Positions 48,301 to 60,300 of a stretch of DNA of 64,000 nucleotides are shown in pieces. The notes beneath the pieces are model-generated. The model did no database searches. It worked only from the letters and a program-made list of their open reading frames with translations, and had not been told where the DNA came from. Position numbers and translations under genes: made by a program. Every line of letters begins with the position of its first letter. Position 1 is the stretch's first letter. Source of the DNA: Amblyornis subalaris (taxonomy: Eukaryota > Chordata > Aves > Passeriformes > Ptilonorhynchidae); the NCBI GenBank assembly GCA_018881555.1, contig JACAXG010000018.1, positions 4,525,634 to 4,589,633 on the forward strand. The letters run 5' to 3'.

Positions 48301-51300
48301 CGCTTTCTTTTATGAAAAGGGAACTGTATTTTAACACAAGTGGGAAGTAGATAATGTTTGTGGAATTACCAATTTGTGATGTCCCTCAAATAGGTGGTTT
48401 ATTTTCTTCTCACATGGAATGATCATTCTCGGCCCACTATGGCAAGCTTTTCTTCAAACATATCCATCAGTGACTTCCTCACTTAATATTCAACATAGTC
48501 TCTGTACTAGCCTTTGAAGCATTCAGTCAGTCTACTATTTTTTAATGCAGTCTGTTTGCAGGAATTCAGGATTTTACTATAATCCAATTAAGTGTGTGCT
48601 TAATGCCTTTATATCTTTCTTAAATGGAACGACATGGCTGTATGTCAGTCCACTAGTCAGACTAGTAAATAAGAGTTTTAAAGGACGAATTGCTTTAAAT
48701 AAGAAGCCCATATCTGATAGTTATTCCCTTGTGAAGCCAGCACAACTGCAGTGTTGCTGTATCTTTTTCTTCATTGTCGGGTTTGTGTCTTACGGTGCAT
48801 TTATGTAGTTATTGTATCCTTGAAAAATACAGGAGTGTTTCTAGAATCGGTGCTGGAAGTTACCATTCCCTATTTTCATTCGAATAANTGATGCTCTGTC
48901 ATAGCATTAATGTCCGTCTGTCTGCTCACCCTTGTGCCTGCTTTCTGCATCTGTCAAGGTACTTGCAGCAGTTCTGAGTCTGTCAGTGCAGAGAGCTTTG
49001 AATCCACACAGAGATCTGGTGCTTTTTGGGCTCCTCCAAGTGCAGATGAAATCAACGGAGAACACTTACTAGATGACATTATCAGGTTCTCAGTTTGGTT
49101 TAATTTCAGTTTGACTATCCGGCAAACTTACTAGATCTGCTTGAAGTAGAATATGGAGCCATTGTAGGATAATGACATTTCCAATGTAAAACATGGTGTG
49201 GATTTTTTTCATACAGGCTTGTATTGGTCATCTCACAAAGTAGTGTTTTCATGGATATCAGTTTTAATTTGTTCACTTCAAAAATATATTCCAAAGTTAA
49301 GCATAACTTAGTTGGCTGTGGAGCCCACTCACATAAACAGAGCAAAAGAATACATTAGAGAAATAAAGTAACAAAACCATTTTTTTAATGTGGTCATTTT
49401 TTCAAGGAACTACAGTATCTCACAATATTTGATGCATTGGATTAATCTTACTGCAGCTACCAAAGCCTTAAAGTGTTTTTCATTATGATTAGAAAAGATA
49501 ATGACCCTGTTGTCTCAAGGAACTGATTAATTCATAAAGAATTCTGGATACAGAGCATGAGTTCTGGTACTTTAAGAGGTGCTTAAAGTAGCAGCAGATT
49601 GTTTCTGCCCTAATTTTGCATGTTTACGCTGTTCACCTGGCTTGTCTGGAAATGTTTACAGACAATTGTAAAGGATTTCAGAAGATCATCTGATCTGTTG
49701 CTTTCTAGTTTTCATTTATCAGAATGGGCTTGAAATGAAGCATTTGCTGCAATGAAATAGAATATGTTTTTGCATGCTAACTGAACAGAATGCAATGGTA
49801 GAAAAAATTCACAAGAGGAAAATAAAAAGGTAACTCTAGACCAACTTCTTCCTTGAAGTAATTTTACCTAAGTCTTGATACTTGGTGTTGGTGGGTCCTA
49901 ACACTACTGATCAGAACCCTTTGAGCCTGACAGTTTAGCCAATTTTCAGTCCCCCTACTTATGTAGTCCATATTTCATTAGTTTCTCTATAAGGATATTG
50001 CAGGAAACAGTGATAAACAGTATCCACTGCTTTCCCTTCATCCATTTAATCCAAGGATCTCATTGTAGAAAATTGTCTCATTGGTCCGGTAGAAGTTTAT
50101 CCCCTCTGTAAATCCAGATTGGTGACTCTGAGTTTTTGTCTTGAAGTATTAGGCAATGGTTTCCAGGATTATTTGCTCTATCACCTTGGGCGTCAAGATG
50201 AGACTGACCAGCCAGAGGGCTGGCGCAAGTAGAGTTGAGAGTAGCTTGTGTGTGAAATGGGAAGTTATTTGATGATGCTGTCAGTCATACGTTGCAAAAT
50301 AGAATGAATCTTATTTTCTTGTTGTACCAGAGCACAAAAGTACTGCTGGAGAAATTAATATTTTGTCACTACTAAAAGCAGCTATAGGTCTAAGCTGAAA
50401 AAGGAAGCAAGTATATAATTTTTTTACTGTTCCAATCAGACCTCTATCGGGTTATATAGCACATCACCATTCAAAATTAGATTGAGACAGCTTTGACCTA
50501 CAGCTTATAAAATGCCAGATAATTCTTTATGTATTTTTAAAAGAACTGATGCCTGAAAAGATAGGCCAAAGACAAAACGCAATAGACTGGTGTCTATAGA
50601 GCAGGTATTTGTTTCTTACAGCGCCGGTGGTGAGAGGGATATTTCCACCTAACTCACCCACCTTTGTCATGTGTTGTGGCTTATTTATACACTAGGTACT
50701 GCTGAATATTCTTATATCATTACAACATCATCACATACGTGCCGGAAATAATTTACATATTTTTATGGCATGGCTATAAGTAGTTCTTTTTCACTGCGCT
50801 TGCGCCTCCTCAATTTAGGTGGTCTTGGGGGTCTTCACTGAGGAAGGCTCAAGGTCTTCCTCCCGTTGAACTTTTCAACTTTGTCTTCAGAGCATGCGCA
50901 GTTATGGTGAAATCGTCCTTTCTGGATCCAACCGGTCTGAATTCTTTCACTTTGTGGGTAATTGGCTTTATCTCTGCCAGTTTTTCATCAGTATGCCTTG
51001 TAGCTCTCTAATGTAGCTATACTTGACTAATTTATAGCTTTACTTGTCTATTTTGAAACTATCCACCTGGTGAGTTTCTGCTTGTTTAAGCACTAAGCAA
51101 CTAATTAATTACATACTGACTACAATTACATTGTATAAAAGTTATAATATAGGTATAAAGAGCTAATTCAGCTTATATAGGTATATTCAGGTTATATAGG
51201 TATAAAAAAGTTATAATTCAGATAGAAAGTTATAATTCAGGTTATATAAGCATCTTGTAACTTTGACACAGNCTATACAGACATCAGAACAAAAGTGTGT

Positions 51301-54300
51301 TTAAGCATTTCTTACGGTGGTTCATAGTATATAATGAAAGGTAGATCCATTGCAGTTAAAGGCATTTAAGTGATCGTCGGTAAGGACTGAATTCCAAAAA
51401 ATGTTTCATTCATTCAAATTTTCTTACACAAGTTCTTTCTGTTGTATCGTGGGACTCTGGTATAAATGGTTTTATTTTACATACATTCCTTTCAGAAAAT
51501 ACTTAATTTAAATAAATTAACATGTTTTCTCTGTTCAGAGTTGCCACCTGTTCCTTCTACATCAAGGACAGGCTTCACAGAGCTTTCTGTTAGGCAGCGA
51601 ATGAGAGAGAAACTAAAAGCTGCAAAGGTGAGAATCCTGCAGAAGTCCTGTTTGGTTGACCTCAGTCTTAAAAGTAACAGCCACTTCCTTTTACTTGCTT
51701 TGTGCTATGTGAATTTGAGTTGGAATATCTGCTTTTTCGTTTCTGAAGCCGAAAGAATACTCAGTTCATCAGTACAGTTATGTTCTGTATTGCTGTATTT
51801 TTTCTAAAGTTTATATTNAATTTGTATAATATAATTTATATTATACCTTTGTGATAAAAGGTATCACTGTTTCGCGATTCAAATGATACAATCATTACAA
51901 AGTCCTTCTATGTTTTTTGTCAAAAAATTTCATACACTATTTTGAAAGCAATGGATTGCTTTGTTCGTTTACTGTACAGTTTAATAAGCGGTATTAATAT
52001 ATGGATCTGTAAAATCACTTAAGCTGATTATATAATTAAAAGATTCTGTCCGTAACACAAACATGAGTAAGTGTTGAGTTCATGGGAATTATTGTAGCTT
52101 TGATCTATTTCTGTTTCTATTATAACTAAACATTTTTTTCATTTGTTTGCTTAGTCAAAAGCTGAAATTACTTTATCACAAGAAGAGCCCAGTCCACAAC
52201 CAAGGCGTTTAAAAGGCGTCAGAGAAAGAAAACCGGAAGTCAGAATGGATAAAACGGTAAACAAGTGCATTGTATCTTGCTATCCTTATAATAAGAAAGT
52301 GAATGTGAAACATGAAATAAATTAAAGACTGCACAGTCTGGAAGATCAATTTCATTTATCAGAATTATACTACTGTTTGAATTAGTAACCAGGAGGGAAC
52401 CATTCTGATTATTGTTTTTATTGTATATATTTAACAATAATAATTTGCTTTCATTGGGGAGTAGACATCATGCGAAACTTCTGTCATTCAGAGATTCATG
52501 ACTTCTGTTGCATAAGATGCCTTGAAGTATTTAAAATTTACTGTAACAGAAAGGACCACTGTATTATAGCTTTATATAAGTTTGTACAGTGCAATTGCTA
52601 AATGCTGGATATTAACTTTATGTCATTGTACTGTATTGTATTTCCTTGTTACTCTTTTATATTGAGGTTTTTTTGTATAAGGATGTTCTTTGTTAGAAAA
52701 TGAATTTTGTATTAAAAAAACAACAAAGGCTCTGCCTGTGCAGGACTTGCACTCATATTCTTCAGAATTCACAAAGAGATTGCTTGTGTTCCAAAGAATG
52801 TGTATTCTCAGGAGATAACAGCATGTAGTAGTAACACCTTTATATGGAATTCCAAACAGTATGAATTAGCCTGGCTAAATTGCTTGTGTAGGGGAGAATT
52901 ACCTTTTCATGTACATTGTGGGAAGATTTTTGGCAGTGTTACCTTATAATAAGTAATTATTACAGCTTTCAGTTCAGTCGTACTGTTTTAATAGATTTGT
53001 ATTAGGAAAATGCAGAAGTGATACCCTTATTAGAGTTGTTTATTAATTTTATGTAAAGTATATCTGAAACCTTCCACATGTTCGTTTTGTGTCTTGTACT
53101 TATTTACACACACATGAGGTATTGTTTTGTTGTTAAACTAGAGGCCATCAGATTGAGAGGGTTTGAGATTTTCTTTTTGATATTATTATTCTGGAATATC
53201 GTTTTAATAGATGTAAGCTTGAGAAGTGTCTTCCTTTAATCTAACAGTTTAGGCCACAAGGAGGAAGAACAGATAGAATGGTAGATGTGTTTATGTTGGC
53301 TGAGCCTGATGAAGATCACTTTGAAGCACTTGCATGAACTTGCTGAAGCAACCTCGGAACCATTGACCTTTACAGTGATCTGTGTGTAGGGACAGATAAG
53401 GCTTCAGAGAACTGGGAGTGGATAAACGTACTACCTCCTTTCTTGAAAAGGCGGGGGAGTATCACCCATGGAGTTAGAGAGTAGCCTAGCAATAATTGTT
53501 TGAGAGACAATAAAGCAAATAATCAAGTCTGTATTTCAGCACCCAAGCAATGAGCACCACCTTTTTTAAACAATACCAAAGAGGGTTTTCCGGATTGCAG
53601 CAGGGGTTATCTGAGAAGCTCCCTGATTCCTTGCCCTGGGCCGGAGTCCCTGCCGGCAGCACCCTTGCCGGTAGCACCCCTGCCACTGCTGCCTGGCTGG
53701 GGCTGTCTGCCAGAGGGGAGGATTTGCCGTTGCTGCCCCCTTCCTCCCACTTTGGACATGAGCATGTGATTGCTTGTGTTCAGGAGTGCAGAAAGAATGA
53801 TCCCATCAGCAGTGAAGACAGCTTACGGTCATTTAGGCAATGAACCATTTCTTCATACTCTACATAGTCTATTTCTTGACCCAAAGGAATTAGGTAATAG
53901 TTAGATGTACCCTTTTAAAATAAATATACAATCAGTTTGTTACCACAGTGACAGTGTTTATCTTTTGTTATTTTTTTCTGTAAAAATGCAATCTCTAATA
54001 ACTGTAGTCAACTTTATATTTTTTTTATGATTCACTAAATCTATGCTAAAACTTACATATATGTTTTTATGCAGTCTGATAATGATAAATTTAGGGAGAT
54101 GCAAGAGGATGCATCACACTTATCATCAAAAGTAAAGTTTCGTGATTCTGTAAAAAAACTTAAGCAAAAGTCAACGGTAAGTATGAATTCCTTTATTTCA
54201 ACAATGAATATTAATTTAATTTAAACTTTATATGGCTTCATGATTCTGTTTGAAGAAGCAGTCAGAATTTGGAATTCAATGGAGAAGGTTTTATGTAATT

Positions 54301-57300
54301 TAAAAATTCACAACAGTGTATGCCAACAATTGAAGTATATAAAAGGAACCCTCATCGAATATAAGAATGGCTTTGGATCATTTGATTAAAAAAACCAAAA
54401 ATCTCTAGTAAATCCATCTGGACACAGTTACTGAAGCTTGCAGGAAAAATGTGTCTTGTCTTTAAATCCTTTTTATTGAATGCCACCAGTTGGCACTTAA
54501 AGCATTTTACAGACTGGTATATTGATATTCATTAGCCACAAAGTACTACTGTTAATTCTTTTCTTAGAAGATTCATCCTAAAGCTAAAGGGTCCTGTGCC
54601 CTTCAGAGGCAAAAGACCATTAGAAATTTCTCTTCCTATCATTTACCTGGATATCTGCAGTATGGCCAGAATTTAAACTGTGCTGTTTCCAATTCACAAA
54701 TTGTTTATATTTAAAACAATAACCATGTTAAAATTAAACCANGTAACCTTTTAAATAAAACATTGCAAGAAATATTCAATGAAATATATAGCAATAGAGA
54801 CAGTTTCATGTATCATTAACAAATTTCATCATTTGAGGGAGTTCTCTTTGAGATAAAATAATTATTATCCTGTAACAAATGTTTATACGTGCTGCTGTTT
54901 CGTATTATTAATGGGAAGATTTAATCACTTGCCCTAATTTTCGTATAAATGTCATATTAAGGTGTGTTTGTCTTCTTTTCATAGTTCCAGAGTGATTTTC
55001 CTTCTGAGGAAGAAGCATATAATTTCTTTACCTTCAATTTTGATGCTGGACCAGAGAATATGAAAGCTGGAGCCAGGAAAAGGCATGGATTAAATGAAGA
55101 AGAGGAGGCAGAAGAGGAGTGTGTAGAAACCCATGAAGATGAACAAGGGGAGGATGAAACGGTGTGAGCTGTAGGAGAAACGTTCATAGTTTTATTCAGA
55201 CTCCTATTAATTTTATTAGTCTATACAAAATGGCACCTTTTGTTTCCTTAAAAATTCTGAAAGTGTACTTTCTGAAGAAACTTCCTTAAGAAACAGACAA
55301 ACTAACAGAGGTGTTTGCACTTAACCTATAGGATGAAGATGTACGCCTAGTTAAAGATGATGATTTATTCATAGGGCAGACAGATGAAGATCTTGTAGTA
55401 ATGAAACCTGTTGATTGTGAAAGCTACTCTGAGCAACTGAAAAGGGAAAAAGAATTTCTCTTCATTCCCAGCATGCTAGCAGGTATGAGCATTGTGCTTA
55501 TCCAGTTGGTTCCTGGATTTTTGCATAGCATGGCACCCTTTGATCTGCTGAATAAATCTTGTATCAACTATCTCTGGCAGCAGAGACATGTTTAATTGCA
55601 GCTCTCTGACACTGATCATCCAGTGGAGTTTGGAAAGGTCTGACATGAATGGGAACATGCACACCTCAGCAGTCATCAGCTGCTACACTGGCAAATGTAC
55701 TCAGGGCACGACAGTTGCTCAGGGGTAATTATCGCGCTGCTGTCTGTAGGAAGTGCAAGATACTGGCCCCTCTTCTGCTGTTATTTAATGTATGCAGCGG
55801 CTTACAGGTACACACATTTAGGTACTAAGGATGGCTTGTGCACTGTGCATTATATCTTACACTATTTATTCGTTTGGCTACATCTGTAGCTTCTTCCTTG
55901 CGGCAAGTTTGTCATGAGTCACTCAACTAACATAAAGATTTTTGGGATTCAAGGGACCCTTTTCACAAAATCTGAGTTTGTGAGTTGGAAATANATAGTC
56001 AACATTGATCTTGTCTCTGACCTTTTTGCCTTATTCCCATAGAACTGCAAAGTCCTAAAAAATTTCTTTATAATATCACTTGCTATTTAATATTTGAACT
56101 GGAAGAAACAGAAACAAGTCTCCCAGTGCTATGTACTGGGTATCAGAATGGTATCAGTGCAGCTTGCACTGTGGTGTCAAAATATTTGACATTGTGTGCC
56201 TCTGGTTTTTCACATCTTGTAGTTTAGTTCTGACTACTTCCAGTGTGATCCATTGTGTTCTGATTCAGGGGATAACTTTTACTGTAACCCTCATAATCCT
56301 TCCCTGTTTTGAGATTGCTTCTTTACTGAGTCCATACACACAATGAAATAGCCTTGCAGGCAGGCCTTTAAAAAGAATTCCGTGTGCTGTTACCGGCTAA
56401 CATAACTCTTTATGCATGTTCTGTATTTTGTATGAGACTAGCTTAAGCAAACTATTTATTAATGGTAGGTCCAATTAAGATTAAAGTTTCACTTTCCATT
56501 GGAAAGGCTTAGAAATGCTTCTGTAGTCAGTTGCTGCTCAAGATCTTTTACGCTGTTGTGCAAGTAGTCACTAACACTAAACTCCACTAAGTACCTTGAA
56601 GTATTTTTTGGTAAGGAGTTTGTAATTATCAGTTTATTAGAATTGTAACACTTTGTGACACTTTTATGAGAGATCTGTCCTGATTAAGAAAAAGACCTGT
56701 TTTGGTTCTGTATTAATTTCCTTTTTTCCTGGCTAGAAGAATACTTCTGACAACTTGCTTAATATGCAGTGCCATTAATTTTAAGAATTAACAAAGTAGA
56801 ACTACAGTTACAAGATATTTTACATGTTTTTCTCTTTAATTTCTCATCAGTGCCTGCTTCTGAGAAGATGCCTAGAAATATGCAGCCTAGGTACCTTGAG
56901 GATGAAGGTCTTTACACAGGAGAAAGGCCCTTTGTATCACAGTCTAATCAAAATATTTTAGAAAACAGAATACTCAGACAGGACCAAGTAAGTCACTGCT
57001 GCCTTTTCAGTTGTCATTTTTACTTATCAGTATTTTACTTATCTTTATAAGTATCTTATTTTTGTTANAGTTAAGTAAGTGGATGGCCATGCTAATATGG
57101 GGCTTTCGTCTTCAAAATGTTTAGCAGCATCAGATGTTGGGAAATACAGATTTTTGTAGGAGTGTGTTTTTAGTGTAACCCCATTGTCAGAGCATCAGAC
57201 TGGGTCTTAGAAGACTGGTGTCTTTTCCTGGCTCTGCTTGTAGCCTGCTGTGGAATAGATCACTGATCAGACTGTAAGGGTCGTTAAATACTGGCATAGA

Positions 57301-60300
57301 TCAGCAAAAAGGTTTTAGAATCCTTTCAGATTTTTAAGAATGTCTTAGAGAAAGACTTGGGAAAGTGGCTTGGATATATTTTGTCCTACCATATTATCCT
57401 CTTATACTGAGTAAGGTGTGTATTGTTCAGTATAGATTTAAACTCCTGTGCAGCAGCTGCCCTTTATATTTTTTTATGATTCTGTGTATTCTTCATGGGC
57501 TTTTGTGAATCAGATTGGGAATATTTGGATCTAAAATTTTTGAATGGCCAGCTTTAACCCAGATAGTTTTCTAGTTGGCATCATGGTGTTACCACATCAA
57601 CATTTGACTCTAGGTCAGATCAAAACAGATATGGAATTAAGAGGGCAAGGCAGGATCCTTGGGCAGCTGCAATGGTTTAAGCTATATTTGAATCCAGGTA
57701 ATGAGAACAGAGGGATGAATTAGGACAATGCTGAACATCTGAAGCCATGGATAGCAATTGGTGTGTAAGCTACTTAGCTCATCTGCTTTCATAGATGCTG
57801 TTTAAGTAGTTCAAGTTGTAGACTAGAAGATTTGAGAGATGCTTTGATAAATTATCTGAGCTGCCATTTAGCTCTTGTGTAAAAACAAGACTTATAATTC
57901 TTTCAATTTTAGTGATTTAAGAAAATAACATCTAAACAAGTGATGTGTTGATTTTTTTTCCTTTCAAATCTGTAACACTGAATTTTGAAGGAAAAATAGT
58001 CACTATAATCAAAGTTTGAGCAATGTGTTGGTCTTTTAATTTCAAAACTTACCTATGGTATATTTGAAGATTTCATTTTGACGTCTTAAGAAAGTTTTGG
58101 TTATTTCAGTCACAAACAATTCATGGTCACCTTTTATCCTGTATTTTTTGCAAGAATTATAATTTTGCAAGTAATTTCTGTATAAAGTAAGAAACAATAT
58201 CAAATTATGTTTTCCTTTGTAGGGGAAAGAGTGGTTTGGTGATGATGGCAAAATCTTAGCATTGCCTAATCCAATTAAACAGTCTTCTACTAGGCCTCCA
58301 ATATTCTCACTTGAAGAAGGCATTCCACCAGAACTTGAAACAGTGTATNGAAAGGTAGGCATATTTTGTGTTTATGGTTCCTGAGACCCCATATCCCAGT
58401 TCTTCTGCACCAGAAACCCTGGTGACCTGAAGGGTTTTGTGCCGAGAGCCAGGACTATTGAGTGCTTTTTGTGATTCCACAACTGTTCTTTAAATGTGCT
58501 CTACTTTTTCAAGTATATTCCATTTGTCTTTTTTTTTTTTCTGTAAAAATGCATACAAAAGGATGAGGAGTTTATATGGTAGTACTGGTTGAAATAGTAC
58601 AGTGTCAGTCCATGACAAACACCTTCAAGTCTGTGAGTCACTAGGATCTCTGTGAGGCAGCCTTGGATATTCTTATGCCAGAGTAGGGTAGTTCCTATAT
58701 TAGTGTATCTATAAAGTTCACTCATGTAGACAGCAACTAATTTTGAGTTCTGTAACATCAATTCAGATATTTTTGGGAGGTTGTGGGGGTTTTGGCGGGT
58801 TGTTTTTCCTTTTGCTTTGTTTTGTTTGCAGGTTTTTTTGTTACTGTTTTTCCCTCAATCACAGCATACGTACCCTGGCAAATAGCAGTTGCAATGTGCA
58901 ATCCGTACAAATCAAAATAAGTTTAAATTAAAACCATTCAGCAAGCTTGAAGCAGGCTTTCATTGTTCTGCTTGTTAGAACTCTATTACCCTCTTGGAAA
59001 AAATTACTTTTAAGACTTTTGAGTAGAGTGCTCTTTTGGGACACATGAATGTTTAAACATGGCCCTTTAGTTCATGCTGGTTATGAATATGCAATCCACA
59101 GCCTACACTGAGTACCACAGATCTATGCAGGGTGCTTCTGCAGGCAGGACAAGTTTACTGTTTAGATCATGTAAAGACAGGCCAAGAGAGCTTATGTTTC
59201 AAGAACACTGTGTTTACATGAACAGAGACATATAAATATCTAAATCACCGTGGTAAGACACTGAGCTTAAGGTTCCTTTGTGGCAGAAAAATAGTTAAAA
59301 CGTAAGGAATTCAAAGTTGTCATTTTTATGACAGATTGTATCTCATTAAACATTTTGATGAAAAACTGAATGTGGAAGGATCAGACGGACTTAAGTGTGT
59401 TTCATGGCCATTTATATCAGTTCTATAAAAGAGCTATGCAACAGCTAAATTCCCCTCCAAATTCCCCTTTTTCCTGTTCTCAGGAAGGGACTGCAACAAA
59501 CACAACATAACTAACAGCTTCGTCTTTTAGGGTACCAGAATATCTCTGATGAATCTCTTCTGAAGGATCCTAAAAGGGAGCAGGGCTAGTCAGGCTGGAA
59601 GCAGTGTCAGTAACTTGAGGATGTAAGCCATGAATGTCTTTAGGTTGCAGCAGGTTGAAGCAGACTTTTTAAGCTTTGTTGCTGAAAGCTTTCATTGGCC
59701 TTCATTGGTCTGAATTTCCCTGGTGTTAGAATGGGGAAGCAAGTGTTTCCTAATCTGCACAATCCGTGTGGTCCACAAGGAGAGCTGTTCCGTGAGAGCT
59801 GGACTGTTTATCCTAGAGCTCAGTTCTAGGAGGAAATAAAGCAACACTAAACAAATGTGTAAAAAGAGAATTAGTCGGCTGTGCTTTTTCTAATCCAATG
59901 TCATTGTCTTCATCGCTTAGCAAAATCTTTAGTATAGGCAGATGACTTCTTATTTCAGCTTCATATGAACTGTAAAAATTCTGTGGTGTCAAACATCTAG
60001 GGTGGTTTTGTGAGACCCACTTGTCAATAAAGCAAGAGGTTAACACAGTTTAAGACTCAGTATTTAAATGTAGGCAGTGCTAAATGGGTCGTTTTCTGAC
60101 ACAGAAACTGTTTGAAAGATAATGTTGTCAGAGTCTGTAAATCCATTTTATTCTTTTTTTCTTTCAGCCAATAAAAATGACATCTACCAATCAGTATTTT
60201 GTTGGACCTGGAGATTTTCAGGGGCTGTTTCAATTGGATATTGATATTTCTGGACTGATATTCACTCATCATCCCTGTTTTAGCCGTGAGCATGTGTTAG

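Larger units (their letters stand above)
44987..51538 (+). other. CC2D2A: CC2D2A 5' intron (between CpG island and first conserved exon)
   Basis: About 6.5 kb. It holds the rearranged CR1 at 45415-46832, a 16-bp tandem repeat at 47874-47949, an old LINE-like fragment near 50 kb and a probable antisense LTR near 50.6-51.0 kb. At 51140-51250 there are degenerate TTATA(TA)GGTATA-type repeats. A weak possible cassette exon lies at 48959-49018. No exon resembling the mammalian CC2D2A N-terminus was found. Confidence 0.6.
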
